A DNA stretch of 64,000 nucleotides from Methanoculleus frigidifontis. GTDB lineage: Archaea > Halobacteriota > Methanomicrobia > Methanomicrobiales > Methanoculleaceae. A program made the position numbers and the translations under genes. Shown here piece after piece: positions 17,293 to 25,230 of this stretch; the stretch's first letter is position 1, and each line of letters starts with the position of its first letter. The stretch covers positions 124,001 through 188,000 of the forward strand of contig NZ_VCYH01000006.1 in the NCBI RefSeq assembly GCF_030464345.1, in the 5' to 3' direction. The notes under the pieces were generated by a model, which had not been told where the DNA came from, ran no database searches, and worked only from the letters and a program-made list of their open reading frames with translations.

Positions 17293-17997
17293 ATGAAACC
17301 CTCTCTCCCCTTTATCCTTCTCCTCGCTGCAGCGATCGCCGTCTGCGGGTGTTTCGGGAGCGCACCCACTGCCGACGAACCGGGCGCTTCACCGATGCCG
17401 ACCCTCGAACCCGGCCCGGGCGTCTCCTTTCTGACCCTCAGCGGGACCGGGAACGCCTCCCATGCCGCCAGGCTCGATGCGGGTCTGTATCTCGCAGCGA
17501 TCGAGCATACGGGAGAGGGCGCCTTCGCTCTCACCGACGCAGGCGGTGAGTTCGTGACGGTCGTGGGGCGGTTTGACGGCGGGCCTGAGCCCTACACCGG
17601 GACAACGGCGTTCGTCGTGCCCGCCGACGGCACCTACTCGCTCAAAGCCGTCGCGAACGGTTCCTGGACAATCTCCCTCGAGCGGCCGGAGCATCTCACC
17701 GACCTTGCTCTGCCCTACACCTTCGGCGGCACCGGTGACGGTGCGACCGGACTGTTTGATCTCCCTGCCGGCAATGCCACCGTTGCCATGACAAACGACG
17801 GCACCGGTCTCTTCGAGGTCTGGCTCTACGCCGAGGACGGTTCGCTCGTCCTCGACCCGACCGGCGAGCATATCGAGCCCCTCTCCTGGCACACGGGTGC
17901 GTTCGACGGTATGCGGACCGCTGCCGTGCCCGAATCCGGGACATACCTGCTCAATATCTTCTCGGATGGGGCATGGACGGTCGAGGTCCGGGTCTAA
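17293..17997 (+). CDS. Lipoprotein, paralogue of the gene at 15946
   Basis: A 234-residue exported protein with a lipobox-like signal (MKPSLPFILLLAAAIAVCGC; candidate Cys18 or Cys20), a short Pro-rich linker, and a duplicated beta-rich domain. Shared features with the protein from 15946 are LSGTGNASHAARLDAGLYLA, ALPYTFGGTGDGATGLFDLP, and a Trp-containing end strand, at the same relative positions. No known domain name comes to mind. The two genes flank a nuclease-like gene on the other strand, so they probably arose by local duplication. In-frame starts at 17275 and 17278 are less likely given the signal peptide and promoter spacing. Confidence 0.8.
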   Translation: MKPSLPFILLLAAAIAVCGCFGSAPTADEPGASPMPTLEPGPGVSFLTLSGTGNASHAARLDAGLYLAAIEHTGEGAFALTDAGGEFVTVVGRFDGGPEPYTGTTAFVVPADGTYSLKAVANGSWTISLERPEHLTDLALPYTFGGTGDGATGLFDLPAGNATVAMTNDGTGLFEVWLYAEDGSLVLDPTGEHIEPLSWHTGAFDGMRTAAVPESGTYLLNIFSDGAWTVEVRV

Positions 17998-18081
17998 TCC
18001 CTCTCCCGCCCTGCAGCCCGGTGTGATCGGATCACCGCAAAACCCTTTTCTGCTCACCGTCCAACCTTCCCGGGAAGTACC

Positions 18082-18615
18082 ATGAAACACCGATGGATAC
18101 TGCTGTTTGTAGTTCTCCTGATCGCGGCCGTTACCGCTGCATGCGTAGGAGCCCCGGAGGCCTCCGGCCGCACCTACACGGACACGGCATACGGGTATAC
18201 CCTCACCTATCCGGATGGGTGGCGGTATACCGAGTCCGGCAGCAGCGTTGCGTTCCTCTCTCCGGACGGTCACGAGGAGATGCGGATCACCGCCGACCGC
18301 CTCTCGGAGAACCGGTCGGCGCTGCCGCCTGAAGATCTTCTCAGCCTGCTGAACGCCAGTTACAGCGAAGACTTTGCGCGCGATATCCCCGGAACCGAGT
18401 GGGTCTCGACGACACAGACAGAGCTCGACGGCGCCCCGGCGTACGAAAGCGTCTACTCGATCCCCCTGCAGGGCGATGAGCGTTATACCTTCGTCGCCCG
18501 CTACGCCGTGCACGACGATGTCATCTACTCCGTGATGTACACGGAGTTTCCGCCCGAGTACGATCCCTATACCGGGCACGGACCGGAGATGCTTGGGTCG
18601 TTCCGGTTCGTCTGA
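18082..18615 (+). CDS. Lipoprotein with a PsbP-like domain
   Basis: A 177-residue exported lipoprotein: signal segment WILLFVVLLIAAVTAACVG with candidate Cys21, followed by a domain beginning TYTDTAYGYTLTYPDGW, a pattern common in PsbP-like and related extracytoplasmic domains (YGY/F-x-x-x-YP-x-GW). The remaining sequence alternates beta strands and one helix and ends EMLGSFRFV, also typical of that fold. The role is not known in methanogens. It follows the paralogous lipoprotein by 84 bases and may have its own promoter. Confidence 0.72.
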   Translation: MKHRWILLFVVLLIAAVTAACVGAPEASGRTYTDTAYGYTLTYPDGWRYTESGSSVAFLSPDGHEEMRITADRLSENRSALPPEDLLSLLNASYSEDFARDIPGTEWVSTTQTELDGAPAYESVYSIPLQGDERYTFVARYAVHDDVIYSVMYTEFPPEYDPYTGHGPEMLGSFRFV

Positions 18616-18728
18616 TGGAGTGACGAGGCCTTCGGCACCCTTGCTCATGCCGGCGGGAACCGGACGGCCACCATCGAGGCGTAACAATCCCCCCTCCTTT
18701 TTCCGCCCGCGCTCCTCCAGTGGAAAAA

Positions 18729-18740
18729 CCTTCAAATACT
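18729..18740 (+). promoter_or_regulatory. Probable TATA box for the HDAC-family gene
   Basis: CCTTCAAATACT lies about 29 bases before ATG 18764. The AT-rich core is weak but correctly spaced for a leaderless message. Confidence 0.4.
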
Positions 18741-18763
18741 CGGGAGCAGATCCCTGATCACCG

Positions 18764-19765
18764 ATGCCTGCCTGCGCTGCGATCACCGGGGAGGTCTTTG
18801 CCGGGCACAACGACCCGCGCCATCCCGAGTCCCAGAGCCGCCTTGAATGTGCGCTTGCGGGTGTTCCAAAGAGCGTGCGGCGCATTGCGCCGGAGCGTGC
18901 AGCGGTGGCGGATCTCCTGCGTGTCCATGCGCCGGAGTACATCGACGGCATCAGGGAGCGCTGCAACCGCTGCAGTCCGGGAAACGTCTGCTACCTGGAC
19001 GTCGACACGTATGTCACGTCCCGCTCGTTCGAGGCCGCGCTTTACGCCGTCGGTGCCGCCTGCCAGGCCGCCGACCGTGCACAGAGCGGCGGCCATGCGT
19101 TTGCACTCGTGCGGCCGCCGGGGCATCACGCTACCCCGAGCCGGGCGATGGGATTCTGTCTCTTCAATAACATCGCCGTTGCAGCCGCGACGGCGCTGGA
19201 GAAGACCGACAGGATCGCCATCATCGACTGGGACGTCCACCACGGCAACGGCACCCAGCAGGTCTTCTACGGCACCGACCGGGTGCTCTATATCTCGCTG
19301 CACCAGGCAGGGATCTTCCCGGGCACCGGCTGGCCCGAAGAACGGGGGAGCGGTGCCGGGATCGGGTATACGGTCAACCTCCCCCTGGAGTGGGGGTCGG
19401 GGGGTGCCGACTACGATACAATCTTCGAGAAAGTCGTCTGCCCCGCCGTCGAAGCCTACCGGCCTGGCCTCCTGCTCGTCTCTGCGGGGTTCGATACTTC
19501 CTCGGACGATCCGCTCGGCTCGATGCGCCTCGAACCGGTCGACTACGGGCGGATGGTGCAGAGGCTCCTTTCCGTCTACGACGGCGGCATTGCGCTCATG
19601 CTGGAGGGAGGCTACGGCCCTTCCTCGCAGGAAGCGGTCTCCCGGGTCTATGAGGCTCTCGCCGGCCGGCGTTCTCCACCCGCTGCGGGGGCTATCCGGG
19701 AAACGACCCGTATGCTTGTGGACTCCTGGTCCGGTGCCGGGAACCGCCCGATCCCGTCTCCCTGA
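18764..19765 (+). CDS. Histone deacetylase superfamily protein (class II-like)
   Basis: A 333-residue zinc-dependent deacetylase of the arginase/HDAC fold. The active-site elements are all present: RPPGHHATPSRAMGFCLFNN (tandem His), IIDWDVHHGNGTQ (metal-binding Asp and His), SAGFDTSSDDPLG (metal-binding Asp), and LEGGYGPSS near the C-terminus. Substrates of archaeal members may be acetylated proteins, polyamines or other small acetylamides; nothing here decides. It is monocistronic by its TATA box and lies before threonine ammonia-lyase, with 45 bases between them. Confidence 0.9.
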   Translation: MPACAAITGEVFAGHNDPRHPESQSRLECALAGVPKSVRRIAPERAAVADLLRVHAPEYIDGIRERCNRCSPGNVCYLDVDTYVTSRSFEAALYAVGAACQAADRAQSGGHAFALVRPPGHHATPSRAMGFCLFNNIAVAAATALEKTDRIAIIDWDVHHGNGTQQVFYGTDRVLYISLHQAGIFPGTGWPEERGSGAGIGYTVNLPLEWGSGGADYDTIFEKVVCPAVEAYRPGLLLVSAGFDTSSDDPLGSMRLEPVDYGRMVQRLLSVYDGGIALMLEGGYGPSSQEAVSRVYEALAGRRSPPAAGAIRETTRMLVDSWSGAGNRPIPSP

Positions 19766-19776
19766 AAGGGAACCGA

Positions 19777-19787
19777 AAATGTATAGC
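19777..19787 (+). promoter_or_regulatory. Probable TATA box for the threonine ammonia-lyase gene
   Basis: AAATGTATAGC lies about 28 bases before ATG 19811, again fitting a leaderless message. Confidence 0.4.
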
Positions 19788-19810
19788 AGGGAAGCGCCCT
19801 TACCAGAGTA

Positions 19811-21019
19811 ATGGTCTCCCCAGAGCTCGTCCGGCAGGCTGCGGCGCGTCTGCATGGCCGGGTCATTCATACGCCGCTCACCTACTCGCCGAGTTTTTCC
19901 CGTATGACCGGGGCGGAGGTCTTCCTGAAACTTGAAAACCTGCAGAAGACCGGGTCGTTCAAGGTCAGGGGTGCTGCGAACGCGATCCTTGCGCAGTCCG
20001 CCGAGATCGGCCCCGGCGGTGTCGTCACGGCGTCTGCCGGGAACCACGCGCAGGGTGTTGCCCTCGCCGCCCGCGAGGCCGGCATCCCGGCCACGATCGT
20101 CATGCCGAGGGATGCATCCCTCTCGAAGCAGGAGGCGACGCGGGGATACGGCGCGACGCTGCTCCTGCAGGGTGAGACGCTCGCCGAAAGCCTCTTGATC
20201 GCCGGGGAGATGGCAGAAGAGAAGGATCTCTTCTTTATTCACCCGTATGACGATCCGCACGTCATTGCCGGGCAGGGGACCGTCGGGCTTGAGGTCCTGG
20301 AAGACTGCCCGAACCCCGATATCATCTTTGTTCCCGTCGGCGGCGGAGGCCTCGCTGCGGGCCTTGCCGTTGCCGTCAGGGATCAGAGGCCGGATCTGCG
20401 GATCGTCGGCGTCCAGGCAGCAGCATGTCCGTCCGCATGCGAAGCGTGCAGGGCGGGGGCACGGGTCTCTATCGATCCCGGGCACTCGATCGCTGACGGC
20501 ATCACCGTCAGGCAGGTCGGTGCCGCGACGTTTCCGACCATCCGGGACCTGGTGGACGAGATTGTTCTCGTCACCGAAGATCAGATTGCCGCTGCCATTG
20601 TCCTCCTCCTCGAACGGAAGAAAATACTTGCCGAGGGTGCCGGCGCCGTAACGCTCGCTGCGCTCCTGAGCGGCGCCGTCCGGGCGCCGGCAGGATCCAG
20701 AGTCGTCCTCGTCGTCAGCGGGGGAAACCTTGACCCGCTGATCCTCGACCGCGTACTCCGCCGGCAGTTCCTTGCCATGGGCAGGATTATGCGGTTCTCT
20801 GTCTGCCTGCCCGACGAACCGGGGGCGCTCGTCGCCCTTCTCTCCCTCCTCCGGGATATCCGGGCAAATATCCTCGCCATCGACCATGTACGGCACGGCC
20901 CCGGGATTCCCCTCTTTTCGTCGCGGGTCGATATCGAGATGGAGACCCGCGGGCACGAGCATATCGCCGCGATCAGGGCCGACCTCGCCGGTGCAGGCTA
21001 CGCCATCCGGGTCCGGTAG
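19811..21019 (+). CDS. ilvA: Threonine ammonia-lyase
   Basis: PLP-dependent enzyme converting threonine to 2-oxobutanoate and ammonia, a source of isoleucine precursor. In the 402-residue protein, the catalytic Lys51 sits in KTGSFKVRGAANAIL, the phosphate-binding Gly loop is VGGGGLAAGL near residue 177, and the last 80 residues form an ACT-like regulatory domain (RFSVCLPDEPGALVALLSLL). Many methanogens make 2-oxobutanoate from citramalate, so this enzyme may be catabolic or a parallel route; the ACT domain suggests allosteric control by an amino acid. Serine dehydration is a possible side activity. Confidence 0.93.
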   Translation: MVSPELVRQAAARLHGRVIHTPLTYSPSFSRMTGAEVFLKLENLQKTGSFKVRGAANAILAQSAEIGPGGVVTASAGNHAQGVALAAREAGIPATIVMPRDASLSKQEATRGYGATLLLQGETLAESLLIAGEMAEEKDLFFIHPYDDPHVIAGQGTVGLEVLEDCPNPDIIFVPVGGGGLAAGLAVAVRDQRPDLRIVGVQAAACPSACEACRAGARVSIDPGHSIADGITVRQVGAATFPTIRDLVDEIVLVTEDQIAAAIVLLLERKKILAEGAGAVTLAALLSGAVRAPAGSRVVLVVSGGNLDPLILDRVLRRQFLAMGRIMRFSVCLPDEPGALVALLSLLRDIRANILAIDHVRHGPGIPLFSSRVDIEMETRGHEHIAAIRADLAGAGYAIRVR

Positions 21020-21031
21020 AGCGGAACCTTC

Positions 21032-21685
21032 ATGCTCCGGCGGGAGCATGGTGCCGGCATGCACCGCTTGGATCTGAGGCGCGGGCGCGAACCGGTGCGG
21101 ATACTGATCGGCGCCATGGTTATCTCCCTCCTCGCCGTGCTGGTTTCCTGCGCGGCCGCGTCCTCGATCACTGCGTACCTCGGGGAGGAGATACCTCTCT
21201 CCGGCTCCGGCACCGGAACCGATACGGTCTACCTCTTTGTGACCGGCCCGAACCTCCCGGCAGACGGCGGCAGCCTGAGCCGGCCGTTCTCTCCGGTCGT
21301 GACCGGAGAGCCGGGTACGTTCACCACGGCAGAGGTCGGAGCCGATACTGGATGGACGGTGACCTGGGATACCACGGGTATCGGGCTCGACGCCGGGACG
21401 TACCTGGTCTATGCCGTGGATGCTCCTGTCAGCCGCTCCGGTCTCGCCGGGCACGCGTATGCCGTCACCCCGGTGATCCTGATCGGCCCGGGCTCCGGGG
21501 GCGGCGTCACTACCGCGACCACACTCCCCGCATCACCGGACTCGACCACCCTGCCGCTCCGAACGGCCCGGACGGCTGCACCCACGCCGACATCTCCTGC
21601 GCCGACCCCGATGCCGGCTCCGGTCGCCGCCGCCCTCCTTGCCTGTGCCGCTCTCGGTGTTCTCCGGGTAGTGCGGCGGCGGTGA
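21032..21685 (+). CDS. Surface protein with N-terminal signal and C-terminal anchor
   Basis: A protein of 217 residues, or about 189 from ATG 21116. After a basic stretch comes a hydrophobic signal (ILIGAMVISLLAVLVSCAAA), then a beta-rich ectodomain of about 120 residues (YLGEEIPLSGSGTGTDTVYL, later TVTWDTTGIGLDAGTYLVYA) resembling the DUF3821-type domain common in Methanomicrobiales surface proteins, a Thr/Pro-rich stalk, and a C-terminal membrane helix followed by Arg residues (AALLACAALGVLRVVRRR). It is probably a cell-surface protein. The gene follows threonine ammonia-lyase by 12 bases but is functionally unrelated. Confidence 0.68.
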   Translation: MLRREHGAGMHRLDLRRGREPVRILIGAMVISLLAVLVSCAAASSITAYLGEEIPLSGSGTGTDTVYLFVTGPNLPADGGSLSRPFSPVVTGEPGTFTTAEVGADTGWTVTWDTTGIGLDAGTYLVYAVDAPVSRSGLAGHAYAVTPVILIGPGSGGGVTTATTLPASPDSTTLPLRTARTAAPTPTSPAPTPMPAPVAAALLACAALGVLRVVRRR

Positions 21686-21724
21686 GATGCCATGCCCGCC
21701 CTCCGTGCTGCGGCGGATCCCAGA

Positions 21725-21736
21725 ATATTTATACTT
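21725..21736 (+). promoter_or_regulatory. TATA box for the ECF transporter operon
   Basis: ATATTTATACTT would place the transcription start near 21757, giving a leader of about 155 bases before ATG 21914, long compared with other genes in this region. A second AT-rich element (CATATACATAG) follows at about 21748. I saw no recognisable riboswitch in the leader. Confidence 0.45.
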
Positions 21737-21913
21737 GAATGTACAACCATATACATAGATGTTTGAATGCGTTAGACCTCGCTCGTCCCCCGGGGCATAC
21801 CTCTTCTGGCCGCTGCCGCAGCCCCGCTGGCGCACCTGGTGACGTTGCGTTTTCTACAATACCCATCACCCCCTCTCGCAGTGCCGTATGAACACCGAAA
21901 TAACCTGATTGAC

Positions 21914-24016
21914 ATGAAATCACGTGACATAGCAATTGTCGGCATCCTTCTTGCCATAGGGGCGATCGTGAGGTATCTCTCCCTCATGGTGCCGGGACCC
22001 ATCGTCTCGAACCTTGTGATCGCCTTCTACTGCCTTGCCGTCATCCTCATCCTCCCGACGGTCAGGGAGGCAATCGGCATCGGTATCGTCTCGGGCGTCG
22101 TCTGTGCGCTGATCAGCCACTCGATCTTCCCGCCCGGAAACCTGATCAGCGAACCGGTCGGCGCGGTCGTCTGCCTCGGCGTCGCCCTCCTGCTCCGCGA
22201 CCGCATCGTCGTGGCACCTGCCGTGACGACCTTTATCGCAACGCTGGCAAGCGGGCTCACATTCGTTGCGATTGCCATTGCGGTTCAGTTCCCGGTCATC
22301 GTCGGCAAGTACGGCACGATCGATGCGTTCCTGGTCGTTACGGTGCCGATCGTCGTGATGGCCGCTGCCGTCAACGGCGTGGTGGCGCAGGCTCTCTACA
22401 TGCCCGCATCCCGTGTTCTGCTGCGGACGCAGCACCGCCCCGCGCCGGACGGCGGTGCGAGGATCTCCGGCGGAGCCGCCCGGACTACGACGACGAACGC
22501 GCCGATCAGCATGCGAGACGTTTCCTACACCTATCCGCAGGGGACGCGCCCCGCCCTCGCCGGCATCGACCTCGATGTCGCACGGGGGGAGTGCCTCCTC
22601 GTCACCGGCCCGACCGGTGCCGGGAAGACGACGCTCTGCCTGGCTGCATCCGGCATCCTCTATCACGAGTACGGCGGGTCGTTCACCGGCACGCTCAGCC
22701 TTGCCGGGAAGGACGTCGCAGCATACCGCGACATGGGGGAGATCGGGAGAACGATCGGCGTTGTCTTCGACGATGCCGACGCCCAGCTCATCTTCACGAC
22801 GGTCGAAGAGGAGGTGGCCTCTGGCCTTGAGAACCAGGGGCTCGATCGCGCCGAGATGCAGCGGAGGATGGACTACGTCGTCGACGTGACCGGTATCGGC
22901 CACCTTCTGGAGCGTGCACCGCACACCCTCTCTGGAGGCCAGAAACAGCGGGTGGCGATCGCAGCCACACTGGCGCTCGGGACGGACGTCCTCTTCCTCG
23001 ATGAACCCACCGCCGAGCTCGATACGATCGCCACCGACGCCATCTTCCGGATTCTGCAGCGCCTGAAGGAGGAGGGAAAGACGATCGTGATCGTCGAGCA
23101 CAAGATCGATGAGCTCTCCCGGCTCGCCGATCGCATGATCCTGATCGAAGACGGACGGATTGCCGATGAAGGCGTCCCGGAGATGCTGCTGAAGAGCGAT
23201 CGCGTCAGAAGTCTCATCGAGGTTGCCTGCGAACCCGAACCCGTCACCGCCCCCGCCGCTCCGGTTTCTGCTCCGGTGCACCTCTCTGCCGGCGTCACCC
23301 CGATCATAACCGTGCACGGGCTCGTCCACCGGTATGATGAGACGGCTGCTCTTGCAGGCGTCGATCTTGAGATATTCCCGGGAGAGATCGTCGCCATCGT
23401 CGGTGAGAACGGGTCCGGGAAGACGACGCTCGTCAAACATTTCAACGGGCTGCTCAGGCCGACCGAGGGCACCGTTCTCGTTGACGGGCTCGATACGGCC
23501 ACGACGTCCATCACGGAGCTCGCCCGGCACGTCGGCCTCGTCTTCCAGAACCCTGACACCATGCTCTTTGCCGAGACGGTTGCAGAGGAGATAGCATTCG
23601 GCCTCGGGAATATCGGGCTTGCCAACCACGGAGAACTGATCGATGCCGTCCTCGCAGAGGTTGGCCTTTCTGATTACCGGGATCAGTACCCCCGCTCCCT
23701 CAGCCGCGGCGAACGCCAGCGGCTTGCCCTTGCCTGCGTCATCGCCATGCGCCCGAAGGTGATCGTCCTCGACGAACCGACGACCGGACTCGATGCCCGG
23801 GAGACGCAGCGTGTGATGGAGATCGTCCAGAGGCTCCAGAGAGAGGGGTGCACCATCCTGATGGTCACTCACAACATGCGGCTCGTGCGTGAGTACGCCG
23901 ACCGTATCATTGCAATGGAACACGGAACCATCCTCCGGGACACCCGGAACTTTGAGGAGATTGCATGCCAGAAATTATGCAGTATATCAACAGGGACAGC
24001 TACTTTCACCGCGTAA
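21914..24016 (+). CDS. ECF transporter: S component fused to two ABC ATPases
   Basis: A single polypeptide of 700 residues. Residues 1 to about 175 form a five- or six-helix membrane domain (AIVGILLAIGAIVRYLSLMV at the start), apparently the substrate-binding S component. Two full EcfA-type ATPases follow: the first with GPTGAGKTTLC, LSGGQKQRVAIAA and VLFLDEPTAELD, the second with GENGSGKTTLVKHF, LSRGERQRLALAC and VIVLDEPTTGLD. The EcfT gene begins inside its last 52 bases. Substrate is not evident; a vitamin or amino-acid precursor is the usual cargo. An in-frame GTG at 21839 could extend the N-terminus by 25 residues, but ATG 21914 starts the membrane domain cleanly. Confidence 0.88.
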   Translation: MKSRDIAIVGILLAIGAIVRYLSLMVPGPIVSNLVIAFYCLAVILILPTVREAIGIGIVSGVVCALISHSIFPPGNLISEPVGAVVCLGVALLLRDRIVVAPAVTTFIATLASGLTFVAIAIAVQFPVIVGKYGTIDAFLVVTVPIVVMAAAVNGVVAQALYMPASRVLLRTQHRPAPDGGARISGGAARTTTTNAPISMRDVSYTYPQGTRPALAGIDLDVARGECLLVTGPTGAGKTTLCLAASGILYHEYGGSFTGTLSLAGKDVAAYRDMGEIGRTIGVVFDDADAQLIFTTVEEEVASGLENQGLDRAEMQRRMDYVVDVTGIGHLLERAPHTLSGGQKQRVAIAATLALGTDVLFLDEPTAELDTIATDAIFRILQRLKEEGKTIVIVEHKIDELSRLADRMILIEDGRIADEGVPEMLLKSDRVRSLIEVACEPEPVTAPAAPVSAPVHLSAGVTPIITVHGLVHRYDETAALAGVDLEIFPGEIVAIVGENGSGKTTLVKHFNGLLRPTEGTVLVDGLDTATTSITELARHVGLVFQNPDTMLFAETVAEEIAFGLGNIGLANHGELIDAVLAEVGLSDYRDQYPRSLSRGERQRLALACVIAMRPKVIVLDEPTTGLDARETQRVMEIVQRLQREGCTILMVTHNMRLVREYADRIIAMEHGTILRDTRNFEEIACQKLCSISTGTATFTA

Positions 24017-24747
24017 ACCCCCTGACAAAGGTTGTGTTCACCGTTGTCGTGGTCGTCCTCGCCGTCATCCTGACCGATGTTGCGGCGCTCACGCTGCTCG
24101 TCGGGCTGATCCTGCTTGCAGCAGCGGTGAGCGGCCTTGCCCGCGAGCTCCTGCGGCAGGCGCCCCTCCTCGTATCCCTCGCGGTCAGCCTGCTCCTCCT
24201 GACGGTGCTGACCCTGCAGAGCGGCGAGGTGCTGGGATACCTGATCCCGATCTTCGGCGGGTACGTCCCGATCACCACCGGAGCCGTCGATCTTGCGGCA
24301 TCGATGACCCTGCGGTTTGTCGCGATGATTTTTGCTTTCCAGCTCTTCATCGTCTCCACGCAGCCCCGCGACCTCGTGCAGGTGATGGACCGGCTGCATA
24401 TGCCGGTCGATTACACCCTGATGTTCCTGATCGCGCTGCGGTTCATCCCGAGCCTCCAGCTCGAGGGGAAGCGGATCCACGAAGCACAGCTTGCCCGGGC
24501 ATATGCGCCCGGCAAGGGACTTATGGGAAAGATCCGGAGCCTTTTCCCGGTGGTCATCCCCCTGGTCTCAAACTCCCTTGGAAAAGCGAACGTTCTCGGC
24601 CTGACCATCGACCTGCGGGGATATCGGAACGGGATGCGGACGTCGATGCGCGATCTCGGGTTCGGGACGGCGGACGGCGTCGGGTTCGCCCTGATGGGGG
24701 TCTGCACCGCCGGGTTCGTTGCGCTTATACTGCTGCAGAGCGCATAA
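23965..24747 (+). CDS. ecfT: ECF transporter transmembrane protein EcfT
   Basis: Energy-coupling membrane subunit of the ECF transporter, 260 residues. Membrane helices occupy about residues 22-60, 66-84, 95-130 and the C-terminus. The two Ala-Arg/Arg-Gly type coupling motifs that contact the ATPases are seen as LARAYAPGKG near residue 178 and LRGYRNG near residue 220. It overlaps the fused S-ATPase gene by 52 bases in a different frame, so production of the two is tightly coupled. With the fusion it completes the transporter in two polypeptides. Confidence 0.9.
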   Translation: MPEIMQYINRDSYFHRVNPLTKVVFTVVVVVLAVILTDVAALTLLVGLILLAAAVSGLARELLRQAPLLVSLAVSLLLLTVLTLQSGEVLGYLIPIFGGYVPITTGAVDLAASMTLRFVAMIFAFQLFIVSTQPRDLVQVMDRLHMPVDYTLMFLIALRFIPSLQLEGKRIHEAQLARAYAPGKGLMGKIRSLFPVVIPLVSNSLGKANVLGLTIDLRGYRNGMRTSMRDLGFGTADGVGFALMGVCTAGFVALILLQSA

Positions 24748-24753
24748 GATCGC

Positions 24754-25179
24754 ATGACCGGCCGGACAGAAGGCGGGAATGCCCATCCCCTCCGGGATTC
24801 GTTTTTTGAGTTTTACATCGGGGGAGGTGCTGCATCGCCGCTCTACGTCAAAATCCACGACGGCACGCTGCACTGTGAGCAGCCGTCGGGAGACCGGTTC
24901 TCCGGTGAGGTGCAAACCCTCGCCCCTGACCCCGGTGCATGGGCGGCATTCTGCGATGCGCTTGACCGGATCGGTGTCCGGGACTGGGAGCCGGAGTATG
25001 CCGCCCCGCACGGCTGCTCTGATGTAACCTACTGGTATCTCCGCCTGGAGACAGACGGGTGCGTGGTTGCATCGTGCGGCGCGGATGCGTATCCGCCCGG
25101 CGGCTCCGGTGGGCCCACCGAACCGTTCCGGGAGTTTGTTGCTGCAGTGCGGCGGTTCATCGGCGCTTGCAGCCGGTAA
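24754..25179 (+). CDS. Uncharacterised 141-residue protein
   Basis: A soluble 141-residue protein that I do not recognise. It has a beta-rich N-terminal half (SFFEFYIGGGAASPLYVKIH) and the segments FCDALDRIGVRDWEPEY and VTYWYLRLETDGCVVASCGA, ending in a helix (REFVAAVRRFIGA). This mixture resembles small proteins in which a Trp/Tyr-rich sheet packs on two helices. It begins seven bases after ecfT and could be co-transcribed, but no link to transport is visible. Codon use and third-position GC are like the neighbours, supporting a real gene. Confidence 0.6.
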   Translation: MTGRTEGGNAHPLRDSFFEFYIGGGAASPLYVKIHDGTLHCEQPSGDRFSGEVQTLAPDPGAWAAFCDALDRIGVRDWEPEYAAPHGCSDVTYWYLRLETDGCVVASCGADAYPPGGSGGPTEPFREFVAAVRRFIGACSR

Positions 25180-25196
25180 ATCTACAGGTGCCATAA

Positions 25197-25207
25197 CCTC
25201 TTATTTT
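25197..25207 (+). promoter_or_regulatory. TATA box for the GTPase-like gene at 25231
   Basis: CTCTTATTTTT is centred about 29 bases before ATG 25231, fitting a leaderless message. Confidence 0.45.
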
Positions 25208-25230
25208 TCCGCGGCGAACCTCTATGCACC

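Noticed and set aside
18758-21454. Minus-strand open frame of 898 codons
   Set aside because: Antisense to the HDAC-family and threonine ammonia-lyase genes, both with intact active sites.
21920-23923. Minus-strand open frame of 667 codons
   Set aside because: Antisense to the ECF fusion gene with clear Walker motifs.
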